From Salinisphaera orenii subsp. halophila YIM 95161 (GTDB lineage Bacteria; Pseudomonadota; Gammaproteobacteria; Nevskiales; Salinisphaeraceae), in assembly GCF_003732545.1 (NCBI RefSeq), contig NZ_AYKF01000077.1, positions 1 to 64,000 on the forward strand: a DNA stretch of 64,000 bases, read 5' to 3'. The translations under genes and the position numbers were made by a program. Every line of letters starts with the position of its first letter. The first letter of the stretch is position 1. Below the pieces are notes generated by a model. That model did not search any database and was not told the origin of the DNA. It saw nothing but the letters and a program-made list of their open reading frames with translations. Below are positions 14,980 through 23,123 of this stretch, one piece after another.

Positions 14980-17361
14980 ATGAAAGCCATGCCGCGTGCG
15001 GCCCGTTTCGTGGTCTTTTTGATTGCCGGCCTGCTGTCCGCGGCAACGCTGGTCGTCTGCGCGGTGGCGGGCGTCTATCTCTATTTCGGCCCGCAGCTGC
15101 CCCAGGCCGGCGATATCGGCGAGACCGAGTTCAACGAGCCCCTGCGGATCTACACCGCGGATCGCAAGCTCATCGGCGAGTACGGCGTCGAGCGACGGCT
15201 GCCGCGCACCTACGACGAGATCCCGAAGGCCGTGGTGGATGCGTTCGTGGCCGCCGAGGACGATCGTTTCTTCGAGCACCCGGGCGTGGATTACCAGGGC
15301 ATCATCCGGGCCGCGATCCATCTCATCGAGACCGGGCGCAAGACGCAGGGCGGCTCGACCATCACGATGCAGCTGGCGCGTAATCTCTATCTGACCAACG
15401 ACCGCACCTATGTGCGCAAGATCAAGGAGATCATCCTCGCCCTGCGGCTGGAGTCGAAGCTGAGCAAGGAGCAGCTGCTCGAGCTCTATCTCAACAAGAT
15501 CTACCTCGGCAACCGAGCCTATGGCGTCGGGGCGGCCTCGGAGGCGTACTACAACAAGCCGCTGGACGAGCTCGACGTCGCGCAGACGGCGATGATCGCC
15601 GGTCTGCCCAAGGCGCCTTCGCGCTATAACCCGCTGGCCAGCCCGGAGCGTGCCAAGCAGCGGCGCAACTATGTCCTTTCGCGCATGCAGGCGCTGGGCA
15701 TGATCAGCGACGAGACCTACGAACAGGCCATCGACGCGCCGGTGACCGCGGGCGAGAACGACACCGAGCGCGAGGATCGACAGGAGGTCGATTACGTCGC
15801 CGAGATGGTTCGTCAGGATATGCTCGCGCGCTACGGCGACAAGGCCTACACACAGGGATTCGACGTCACCACGACGATCGAAAGCGGGCGCCAGCGCGCC
15901 GCGGATCGTGCCCTGCGACGCGATCTGCTGGCCTATGATGCGCGCCACGAATGGCACGGTCCGGAGAAGACGCTGGACAAGTCCACGCTGGACGACGCGC
16001 AGGCACTGCGCGAAGCGCTCGAGAAGATGTCGTTGATCGGAGGCCTCGTCCCGGCCGTGGTTGAGCGCGTCGCTCAGCGCAGCGCGACCCTGGCCACCGA
16101 ACGCTACGGCGAGGTCACGCTCGACGCCGGCCAGATGCCCTGGCTCGGGCAGGGCCAGTCCGCGGGCGCACTGGTCGAGCGGGGCGACGTCGTCCGGCTG
16201 GCCCACACCGGCAGCGACGACGAGGATCAAGCCTGGACGCTGGCCGCGATCCCCGAGGTGCAGGGCGCGATGGTCGCCCTGGATCCGGATACCGGCGCGA
16301 TCGAGGCCTTGTCCGGGGGCTTCGACTTCGACGCATCGAAATTCAACCGCGCGGTTCAGGCCCGGCGTCAGCCCGGGTCGTCGTTCAAGCCCTTCCTGTA
16401 TTCCGCCGCGCTCGACAACGGATTCACGCCGGCCAGCATCATCAACGATGCGCCGGTCGTCTACGGCGGCGGTCTCGGAGAGGCCTGGCGGCCGCAGAAC
16501 TACAGTGGCCGCATTCACGGCCCGACGCGGATGCGCGAAGGTCTGGTCCACTCGCGCAATTTGGTCTCGATTCGGCTGCTGCGCAGCATCGGTATCGACG
16601 CCGCGATTGACCATATCGCCAAGTTCGGTCTGCCCGCCGAACAGATGCCGCGGGACCTGTCGCTTGCGCTCGGCAGCGCGAGCTTTTCGCCCCTGCAGAT
16701 GGCCCAGGCCTATGCCGTGTTTGCCAATGGCGGCTACGGCGTCAAGCCCTACTACATCAGCCGCATCGAGGACGGCCGCGGCGATGTCCGTTTCGCCGCG
16801 GAACCGCGTGTCGCCTGCGCGCGGGTCGCAAACTGCCCGGCGCTGGAGGCCACTGGCGGCGACGCCGACAGCGACCGGCTGGCGCCGCGTGTGGTGGACG
16901 CCGCCAACGCCTGGCTCATCGGTGACATGATGCGCGACGTCATTCGCCGGGGCACGGGCCGCCGCGCGACCACGCTCGAGCGGTCCGACCTGTCCGGCAA
17001 GACGGGCACGACCAACGACCAGATCGACGCCTGGTTCGTGGGCTTCAATGCCGACCTCGTGGCGATCAGCTGGGTCGGTTTCGACGAGCTCACGCCCATG
17101 GGATCGAGCGAGACCGGCGCGCACGCCGCGCTGCCGATGTGGATCGACTTCATGCGCGACGCCCTGGCCGGCACGCCCGAGGCGATGCCGCCGCGCCCGG
17201 CCGATCTGGTCACGGTCAACATCGACCCGGAATCCGGCCAGCGTGCCCTGGGCGGTGGCGGCATTCCGGAGACATTCCGGCCGAACAACGTGCCCTCCGA
17301 GGAGGAAGCGCGGCGCTCCGGGGACAACGCGCCGTCCAGCGAGGTCGAGAAACTGTTCTGA
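14980..17361 (+). CDS. mrcA: Penicillin-binding protein 1A (bifunctional transglycosylase/transpeptidase)
   Basis: PBP1A polymerises and cross-links peptidoglycan at the outer face of the inner membrane. From the ATG at 14980 the protein is 793 residues. A membrane anchor (FVVFLIAGLLSAATLVVCAV) is followed by the GT51 domain with catalytic Glu93 in AAEDDRFFEHPG, and the transpeptidase domain with Ser467 in the SSFK motif, SRN (VHSRNLVS) and KTGT at about 674. An OB-like insert lies between them. GAGAG six bases upstream supports this start over the ATG at 14974. The placement divergent from pilM is conserved in the class; the name mrcA/ponA rests on domains and context. Confidence 0.95.
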   Translation: MKAMPRAARFVVFLIAGLLSAATLVVCAVAGVYLYFGPQLPQAGDIGETEFNEPLRIYTADRKLIGEYGVERRLPRTYDEIPKAVVDAFVAAEDDRFFEHPGVDYQGIIRAAIHLIETGRKTQGGSTITMQLARNLYLTNDRTYVRKIKEIILALRLESKLSKEQLLELYLNKIYLGNRAYGVGAASEAYYNKPLDELDVAQTAMIAGLPKAPSRYNPLASPERAKQRRNYVLSRMQALGMISDETYEQAIDAPVTAGENDTEREDRQEVDYVAEMVRQDMLARYGDKAYTQGFDVTTTIESGRQRAADRALRRDLLAYDARHEWHGPEKTLDKSTLDDAQALREALEKMSLIGGLVPAVVERVAQRSATLATERYGEVTLDAGQMPWLGQGQSAGALVERGDVVRLAHTGSDDEDQAWTLAAIPEVQGAMVALDPDTGAIEALSGGFDFDASKFNRAVQARRQPGSSFKPFLYSAALDNGFTPASIINDAPVVYGGGLGEAWRPQNYSGRIHGPTRMREGLVHSRNLVSIRLLRSIGIDAAIDHIAKFGLPAEQMPRDLSLALGSASFSPLQMAQAYAVFANGGYGVKPYYISRIEDGRGDVRFAAEPRVACARVANCPALEATGGDADSDRLAPRVVDAANAWLIGDMMRDVIRRGTGRRATTLERSDLSGKTGTTNDQIDAWFVGFNADLVAISWVGFDELTPMGSSETGAHAALPMWIDFMRDALAGTPEAMPPRPADLVTVNIDPESGQRALGGGGIPETFRPNNVPSEEEARRSGDNAPSSEVEKLF

Positions 17362-17405
17362 GCCGGTCGTCGCCAGGCGCCCGCGGTTCGTTTTCGGAGT
17401 CCGTC

Positions 17406-18038
17406 ATGGCCAGTGCCCGCAAGCAGTCCGCCCAGCGCCAGCACATGGCGCAGCTCGCCGCCCGGCTGATGGCCGAGCAGGGCATCCGCGATTTCCGCGT
17501 CGCCAAGCAGAAGGCGGCCCAGCATCTGGGCATCGACGTGCGCAACAGCATCCTGCCGCGCAACAGCGAGATCGAGGCCGCGCTCGCCGAACATCACCGG
17601 CTGTTCGCCGGTGAGGAGCAGCCGCAGCGGCTGCAGGCCATGCGCGAGGCCGCGGTCCAGGCGATGCGCCTGTTCGCCGATTTCCGCCCGCGCCTGGTCG
17701 GCGACGTGCTCTCCGGCCTGGCTGACGCCCATTCGGATATCCAGCTGCACGTCTTCGCCGAACAGTCCGAAGCCTTCGATCTGTTTCTCCAAGGGCAGGG
17801 CATTCCCTACGAGATCGTCGACCGGCGCTATCGTTTCGCCGAGGGCCATCGGTTCTACCCGGCGTTTCGTTTCGTGGCCGGCGAGCATCGCTTCGAGGCG
17901 ACGCTGTTCGGGGCCACGGAGATTCGCGAGGCGCCGCGCAGCCTGGTCGACGGCGCGCCGATGGCGCGCGCCAACGTGGACCGCGTCGAGCGCCTGATCG
18001 CCGACGAGCAGCTGCGTGCGCGCCTCGCCGACCTCTGA
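17406..18038 (+). CDS. Conserved nucleotidyltransferase-like protein of unknown function
   Basis: The 210-residue product starts MASARKQSAQRQHMAQLAAR, with GGAG six bases before the ATG. An N-terminal helical region contains the family-typical RLMAEQGIRDFRVAKQKAA. The middle has VLSGLADAHSDIQLHVFAE, which resembles the G-S/SD-D core of minimal nucleotidyltransferases (aspartates after a Gly-Ser loop). Similar proteins are widespread in proteobacteria and are often wrongly labelled UDP-N-acetylmuramate-alanine ligase; nothing here resembles a Mur ligase. Substrate is unknown. The next gene starts inside its last codons, so the two are probably co-translated. Confidence 0.75.
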   Translation: MASARKQSAQRQHMAQLAARLMAEQGIRDFRVAKQKAAQHLGIDVRNSILPRNSEIEAALAEHHRLFAGEEQPQRLQAMREAAVQAMRLFADFRPRLVGDVLSGLADAHSDIQLHVFAEQSEAFDLFLQGQGIPYEIVDRRYRFAEGHRFYPAFRFVAGEHRFEATLFGATEIREAPRSLVDGAPMARANVDRVERLIADEQLRARLADL

Positions 18039-19491
18039 GCCGCCCGCGACCGAGGCCCGCAAGTGGCCGGTGACCGTCACGGTGATCCTGGGCACGGTGG
18101 CGGTGGTGCTGAACGCGACCGTCGTCAACGTGGCCATTCCGCCGATCATGGCCGATTTCGGCATGAGTCAGATGGCCGCGCAGTGGCTGGCCACGGGCTT
18201 CATGGCGGCGATGACCGCGACCATGCTCGCCAGCGCGCGGGTGATGGAGCGCTTCGGCCAGCGACGCACCTTCGAGGTCTCGCTCTGGGTCTTTCTGGCA
18301 GCGTGCGTGCTCGCCGCGGCCAGCCCCAGCGGCGGCGTGATGATCGCCGCCCGCCTGCTCCAGGGCGCCACCGCGGGCATGATCCAGCCGCTGGCGCTGG
18401 TGCTCATCTTCGATGTCTTCCCCGATCGTGAACGCGGCAAGGCGCTGGGGCTCTACGGCATGGGTGTGGTGCTGGCTCCGGCGCTCGGGCCGGCGGTCGG
18501 CGGCGTGCTCATCGACTGGCTGTCCTGGCGCGCGGTGTATCTGCCCGGCATCCCCTTCGGTCTGGCCGCGCTCTGGGGCGCGCGCCGGTATCTGGTCGAG
18601 CGCCGCTCGAACGCCCCGCTGGCCTTTGACTGGCTCGGCCTGCTGCTGCTTTCCGTCGGCCTGGCCGCGCTGCTGCTGGGGCTGTCGATGCTGGCCGGTA
18701 CCGGGCAATGGGCTCTGCCCGCCGTCGTCGCCGGGCTCGCGCTGCTGGCCGGCTTCGTCTGGCGGGCTGCCACCGCCGAGGCGCCGCTGATTCAGCTGCA
18801 GGTCTTCGCCTATCCGCGCTTCGCCCTGGCCAGCCTGCTGGCGATGGCCTACGGCGCCGGCCTGTATGGGTCCACCTATCTCGTGCCGCTGCTGATGCAG
18901 GGCGTGCAGCAGTTCTCCGCGACCGCCACCGGGCTGGCGATGATGCCGGCGGGGCTGTCGCTGACGGTGATCTTTCCGCTCGCCGGCCGGCTGGCCGATC
19001 GTCTGCCGGCCCATCGCCTCATGCTCGTGGGGTGTGCCGGCTTTGCCTTCGGCATGCTGGGCCTGGCGTTCAGCCGGCCGGACACCGGCTTTCTGGCGCT
19101 GGTGCTGTGGATCGCCTTCGGCCGCATGGCGCTCGGCGTCATGATGCCGGCGTTGAACATCGACGGCCTGCGCAGCCTGCCGGCGGCGCACACACAGCAG
19201 GGGTCTGGGGTCATCAACTTCGCCCGCCAGCTGGGCGGTGCCCTGGGCGTGAACCTGTTCGCACTGCTGCTGGAATCACGCATCGGCGCGCGCCTGGAGG
19301 GTGCCGTCGATCTGCATCGTGTCTACGACCGCGCCGGCGATGGTCGCGACCTGCTCCCGGCCTTGACAAAGGGCTTTTCCGAGACCTTCATGGTATTGGG
19401 ATTAGTGTTCGTCCTGGCGATGATCGCCGCGGGCTGGATGGGGTATCTGCATGCAAAACTTCGAAAAGATTCTGCTGGCCTACGACGGTAG
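18016..19491 (+). CDS. MFS exporter, DHA2 (EmrB/QacA-like, 14-helix) family
   Basis: The 491-residue protein is almost entirely hydrophobic segments, consistent with 14 membrane helices. The antiporter motif C of drug exporters is visible as GMGVVLAPALGPAVGGVLID, and motif A-like RVMERFGQRRTF follows helix 2. This is the profile of proton-driven multidrug or solute exporters of the DHA2 group in the inner membrane; no periplasmic adaptor (EmrA) lies next to it, so it likely works alone. The start is GTG at 18016, overlapping the previous gene by 23 bases. Its last 41 bases overlap the universal stress protein gene. Substrate cannot be told. Confidence 0.85.
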   Translation: MRASPTSEPPATEARKWPVTVTVILGTVAVVLNATVVNVAIPPIMADFGMSQMAAQWLATGFMAAMTATMLASARVMERFGQRRTFEVSLWVFLAACVLAAASPSGGVMIAARLLQGATAGMIQPLALVLIFDVFPDRERGKALGLYGMGVVLAPALGPAVGGVLIDWLSWRAVYLPGIPFGLAALWGARRYLVERRSNAPLAFDWLGLLLLSVGLAALLLGLSMLAGTGQWALPAVVAGLALLAGFVWRAATAEAPLIQLQVFAYPRFALASLLAMAYGAGLYGSTYLVPLLMQGVQQFSATATGLAMMPAGLSLTVIFPLAGRLADRLPAHRLMLVGCAGFAFGMLGLAFSRPDTGFLALVLWIAFGRMALGVMMPALNIDGLRSLPAAHTQQGSGVINFARQLGGALGVNLFALLLESRIGARLEGAVDLHRVYDRAGDGRDLLPALTKGFSETFMVLGLVFVLAMIAAGWMGYLHAKLRKDSAGLRR

Positions 19492-19924
19492 CGAACAGGG
19501 GCGCGTGGCGCTGCGCCGCACCCTGCCACTGCTGGGCACCGGCGAGGTCGAGGTGCATCTGCTGGCGGTGGTGCCCCTGACCGGGGCGGTGGCCGCGGCC
19601 GAGGGCTTCTACACCGAGAGCATGTACGAGGCCGAACGCGAGCGCATCGAGGCGATCCTCGACGAAGGCGTGGATCTGCTCAAGCAGCGCGGCGTGGACG
19701 CGGAGGGCCATCTGCGCGCCGGCGAGCCGGCGCATCAGATCCAGCGGCTGGCCGACGATCTGGCCGTGGACCTGGTGGTCGTGGGCCACCAGCGCCGCGG
19801 GCTGCTGGCGCGCTGGTGGCAGGGCTCGGTCGGGGCCTCGCTGCTCGACCGGCTCAACTGCAGCCTGCTGGTGGTCCAGGCCGCGGCCGAGGAGCTGCCC
19901 GGGCGCGACGAGCCGGCGTCCTGA
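19451..19924 (+). CDS. Universal stress protein (UspA family)
   Basis: The 157-residue single-domain protein starts MQNFEKILLAYDGSEQGRVAL, the classical Usp opening with the Asp-Gly-Ser phosphate site. It ends with a strand pair around DLVVVGHQRRGLLARWWQGS and CSLLVVQ. The ATP-binding G-x2-G-x9-G-S/T motif is not perfectly spaced here (GHQRRG...GS), so nucleotide binding is uncertain. It overlaps the exporter gene by 41 bases, so expression is linked. The role is likely stress survival in the cytoplasm. Confidence 0.9.
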   Translation: MQNFEKILLAYDGSEQGRVALRRTLPLLGTGEVEVHLLAVVPLTGAVAAAEGFYTESMYEAERERIEAILDEGVDLLKQRGVDAEGHLRAGEPAHQIQRLADDLAVDLVVVGHQRRGLLARWWQGSVGASLLDRLNCSLLVVQAAAEELPGRDEPAS

Positions 19925-19986
19925 GCGAGCGCGCCGGGCCGCGACCGGGCGGATGCGGCCGTATCGCCGAGCCGTTCGATGCGAGG

Positions 19987-20007
19987 TTCCGCGCTCGCGA
20001 CGCGGAA
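19987..20007. other. Hairpin in the 263-base convergent gap
   Basis: Between the stress protein gene and cysQ (19925-20187) I see no gene. The one structure is TTCCGCG (19987-19993) pairing with CGCGGAA (20001-20007) around a 7-base loop, without a T-run; it may help end both transcripts. Confidence 0.3.
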
Positions 20008-20187
20008 TGATCGCAGGCGCCTTGCGGCGCGACCGGCGCAGAGGCGGGCCAGCGCATGACGGCGGGGCGCAATGCGATGTCCCGGCTTCGGCGCGTCCGC
20101 GGTGGCCGGCTTGGCGCATGGCGTGGCCGGCGTGCCGAGGGGGATGCGGGGCCGTGCGATCGTTAACGCGGGGCCTGTCGCTCGACG

Positions 20188-20985
20188 CTAGTCGCTGAGG
20201 TAGGCCCGCCAGTCGTGCTCGGTGTCGCCGAAGGCGATGAAGTGCGGGTTGAGTATGCTGTCGCCGTCGTTGTAGGCGAGCGCGTGGCCGTGCAGATCGG
20301 TGATGGCGCCACCGGCGGCGCGCAGCACGGCGTCACCGGCGCCGGTATCCCATTCGCTGGTCGGCCCGAGACGCGGGTAGAAATCGGCCCGGCCCTCGGC
20401 GATGACGCAGAACTTCAGCGAGGAGCCCATGGTCACGGGCTCGTAGTCGGGCATGCGCGCCAGCACGGCGTCCACTTCGCTGCCGCGGTGCGAGCGCGAG
20501 ACCAGCACGCGCGGCGTGTCGGCCCGCGTCGACACGGCGATGCGCCGCGGCGCGTCGTCGCCGGTCTGGCAGAAGGCGCCGAGCGCGCCGGCGCCGAACC
20601 AGAGCGTATCCAGCACCGGCGCGTAGACCACGCCCAGCACCGGCACATGATCGCGGATGAGGGCGATGTTGATGGTGAACTGGTCGTTCTTGTTGACGAA
20701 TTCGCGGGTGCCGTCCAACGGGTCCACCAGCCAGTGCTCGGCCCAGCCGCGACGCTCGGCGTAGGGTGTTTCCGCGCCTTCCTCGGACAGCTGCGGCGTG
20801 TCCGGCGTCAGCCGCGTCAGGGCGGCCTGGATGTGGCGATGGGCGGCGAGATCGGCCTGCGTCAGCGGGCTGTCGTCGTCCTTGGTCTCGACGTCGAAGT
20901 CGCTGTAGTAGATCGGCAGCGTCAGCTGGCCGGCCTCGACGGCGATGTCGCACACGGCGTCGAGCAGATCGCGGGTCAGTTCCAT
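20188..20985 (-). CDS. cysQ: 3'(2'),5'-bisphosphate nucleotidase
   Basis: CysQ removes the 3'-phosphate from PAP, the by-product of sulfate assimilation, using Mg2+; it is cytoplasmic or membrane-associated. The 265-residue protein has the inositol-monophosphatase-fold motifs: LSEEGAETP (Glu metal ligand), DPLDGTREFVNKN (metal-binding Asp-Pro-x-Asp-Gly-Thr) and SEWDTGAGDAVLRAAGG near the C-terminus. Length is close to the family norm. The gene stands alone, convergent with the stress protein gene. Confidence 0.94.
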   Translation of the reverse strand: MELTRDLLDAVCDIAVEAGQLTLPIYYSDFDVETKDDDSPLTQADLAAHRHIQAALTRLTPDTPQLSEEGAETPYAERRGWAEHWLVDPLDGTREFVNKNDQFTINIALIRDHVPVLGVVYAPVLDTLWFGAGALGAFCQTGDDAPRRIAVSTRADTPRVLVSRSHRGSEVDAVLARMPDYEPVTMGSSLKFCVIAEGRADFYPRLGPTSEWDTGAGDAVLRAAGGAITDLHGHALAYNDGDSILNPHFIAFGDTEHDWRAYLSD

Positions 20986-21044
20986 GGGTCGCGGTGGCTG
21001 GGAGTCCAGCGCCGCATCATACCGGCTGAGACAGCCGCCGTGGT

Positions 21045-22364
21045 TCAGCCGCGCCCGCCGCTGTGACGCCGCGGCCGGCCGCCGTCACGGCGGCCCCGGG
21101 GCTTGCGCCGGCGCGGCGCGGGTCGTTCGATCTCGTCGGCGAAATGGTCCGCGGGCGGCATCTCGGCGTCGATCTTGTGTTCGATGTAGGCTTCGATGTC
21201 CGGCAGCGAGTAGACGTATTCCTCGCAGGCGAACGAGATCGCGCTGCCGGTCTTGCCCGCGCGTGCGGTCCGGCCGATGCGGTGAACGTAGTCCTGGGCG
21301 TCCTGGGGCAGGTCGAAGTTGATCACATGGCTGACGTCCGGGATATGCAGACCGCGGGCGGCCACGTCGGTGGCGACCATGATCGGCAGTTGGCCGTCCT
21401 TGAATTCCTCGAGCAGCCGCAGCCGCTTGTTCTGGGCGACGTCGCCGGACAGCGTCGCCGCGGTGAAGCCGTTGGCGTTGAGGGTGTCCTCGATGCGCTC
21501 GGCCATGCGCTTGGTGTTGATGAAGATCAGCGTGCGCTCGGCCGCCAGGCGTTGCAGCGTGCCCACCAGCAGCGTCATCTTGTCGTCCTTGGACACGTGA
21601 TACAGCTTCTGCGTGATGGCGCCGATGTTGACCGTTTCGGTATCGGTGCGCACCAGCTTGGGGCTGTTCATGTGCTCGTAGGCGAGCTCGAGCACGCGAT
21701 GCGACAGCGTCGCGGAGAACAGCAGGTTCTGGCGCGCGTCCGGGGCCGGCATCTTGCGGAACAGATAGCGGATGTCGTTGATGAAGCCGAGATCGAACAT
21801 GCGATCGGCCTCGTCGAGCACGGCGACCTCGATCGCCTGCAGCGTGTAGATCTTCTGCTTGTAGTAGTCGATCAGGCGGCCGGGCGTGCCGATGAGTATG
21901 TCCACGCCGTCGGCGATGGCCTGGCGCTGCTCGTCGTAGCCGGTGCCGCCGTAGCAGACCACGCACTTCAGGCCGGTGTCGGCGGCCAGCGGCAGGGCGT
22001 CGTTGTAGATCTGGTCGGCGAGCTCGCGCGTCGGTGCGAGTATCAGCGCCCGCGGCTGCGAGGCACCGACGGGGGCCTGGGCGCTCGGCTGCCTCGGCTG
22101 GCGCATCAGCCGGTCCAGCGTCGCCAGCAGGAAAGCCGCGGTCTTGCCGGTACCGGTATGCGCCTGACCGGCGATGTCGGTGCCGGACAGCGCCAGGGGC
22201 AGCGTTTCCGCCTGGATCGGCGTGGCGTGAGTGAAGCCGCGCTGGGTCAGGCCGGCGACGATCGTCTCGTGCAGGCCGAGGCTGTCCAGGCGGGTCTCGG
22301 TCAGCAGGCTGCCCGGGTCGTCGGTGGCGTTCGGCGGGGCGGCGTCGGTCGAGGTGTCGGTCAT
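21045..22364 (-). CDS. rhlB: DEAD-box ATP-dependent RNA helicase RhlB
   Basis: RhlB unwinds RNA for the degradosome. From the ATG at 22364 it is 439 residues. Helicase motifs in order: Q motif FTHATPIQAE, motif I AHTGTGKT, Ia PTRELA, motif II VLDEADRMFD, motif III SAT, and motif VI HRIGRTARAG. A basic tail (RRRKPRGRRDGGRPRR) ends the protein, as expected for RNA binding. It is RhlB rather than RhlE because it lies divergent from trxA-rho, as in Escherichia coli. AGG lies six bases before the ATG; a longer reading to 22595 is non-conserved. Confidence 0.92.
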   Translation of the reverse strand: MTDTSTDAAPPNATDDPGSLLTETRLDSLGLHETIVAGLTQRGFTHATPIQAETLPLALSGTDIAGQAHTGTGKTAAFLLATLDRLMRQPRQPSAQAPVGASQPRALILAPTRELADQIYNDALPLAADTGLKCVVCYGGTGYDEQRQAIADGVDILIGTPGRLIDYYKQKIYTLQAIEVAVLDEADRMFDLGFINDIRYLFRKMPAPDARQNLLFSATLSHRVLELAYEHMNSPKLVRTDTETVNIGAITQKLYHVSKDDKMTLLVGTLQRLAAERTLIFINTKRMAERIEDTLNANGFTAATLSGDVAQNKRLRLLEEFKDGQLPIMVATDVAARGLHIPDVSHVINFDLPQDAQDYVHRIGRTARAGKTGSAISFACEEYVYSLPDIEAYIEHKIDAEMPPADHFADEIERPAPRRRKPRGRRDGGRPRRHSGGRG

Positions 22365-22699
22365 AGATGGCCTGGCTTGAAAGCAGGGACCCGGCAGGCG
22401 TCGCGATTTCGGCGTGCCGGGGGTTGAAAAACGCGTGCAGATAGGCTCCAATGGCAGGCAGTAACGCGAATACGCGATTTCGCTGCCCTGTCCGGGCACA
22501 TCGCCCGTCCTCTGGCGCTGTTTTCTGCAATCCGCACTATAACAGCTTGTCGTCTCCGACGACCGTCGAGCGGCAGGCAGCCGCGCACCTTGCAAACAAC
22601 TGTTCGTGCCCTCAATTATCCGCCCGTACGCGCCTCGACGGACTGCGTCGGGCGCCGCAACAGCCCACTTTCCATTCGAGATCCCTCGCGAGGACGCCC
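22365..22699. promoter_or_regulatory. Divergent promoter region rhlB / trxA
   Basis: This 335-base gap holds no gene. For trxA on plus, TTGCAA (22590-22595), an 18-base spacer and AATTAT (22614-22619) make a plausible promoter about 75 bases before the ATG. For rhlB on minus, TGT-TATAGT (22544-22536) is an extended -10 without a clear -35. Both are reading-based predictions. Confidence 0.45.
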
Positions 22700-23026
22700 A
22701 TGAGTGAAAACATAGTCAAAGTGACCGACGACAGCTTCGAGCAGGATGTGTTGTCGGCCAGTGGTCCGGTGCTGGTCGACTACTGGGCCGAATGGTGCGG
22801 TCCCTGCAAGATGATCGCGCCGGTGCTGGACGAGATCGCCGACGAATACGACGGCCGACTCACCATCGCCAAGCTCAACATCGACGAGAATCCCAACACG
22901 CCGCCTCGCTACGGCATCCGTGGCATTCCCACGCTGATGCTGTTCAAGGATGGCGATGTGGCCGGCACCAAGGTCGGTTCCGTTTCCAAGACCCAGCTGA
23001 CCGAGTTCGTCGATCAGCACATCTAG
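22700..23026 (+). CDS. trxA: Thioredoxin 1
   Basis: TrxA is the cytoplasmic dithiol reductant for ribonucleotide reductase, PAPS reductase and other partners. The 108-residue protein has the active site WCGPC (Trp32, Cys33, Cys36) and the cis-proline loop [16 protein letters not shown] lies five bases before the ATG at 22700; the longer frame upstream to 22451 is not coding. It lies between rhlB (divergent) and rho (same strand), the usual order. Confidence 0.97.
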   Translation: MSENIVKVTDDSFEQDVLSASGPVLVDYWAEWCGPCKMIAPVLDEIADEYDGRLTIAKLNIDENPNTPPRYGIRGIPTLMLFKDGDVAGTKVGSVSKTQLTEFVDQHI

Positions 23027-23032
23027 ACCCCC

Positions 23033-23066
23033 GAGCCGCCGCCGGCATTCGCCGGCGGCCGGGCTC
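23033..23066 (+). terminator. Strong hairpin between trxA and rho
   Basis: GAGCC-GCC-GCCGGC pairs with GCCGGC-GGC-(CG)-GGCTC around the loop ATTC, starting seven bases after the trxA stop. No U-run follows, so complete intrinsic termination is unlikely. It may protect trxA mRNA or form part of the rho leader. Confidence 0.5.
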
Positions 23067-23123
23067 CCCCGCCCGCCTATTCATGTCGAAGCGTGCGCGC
23101 TTCCTCGCAAACCGTAGATAGCC

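Noticed and set aside
14743-17124. 793-codon minus-strand frame opposite mrcA
   Set aside because: A shadow of the penicillin-binding protein gene, with no domain or ribosome site.
19953-20198. Short plus-strand frame in the gap before cysQ
   Set aside because: Arg/Gly/Pro-rich random-looking sequence that overlaps the convergent cysQ end; no ribosome site.
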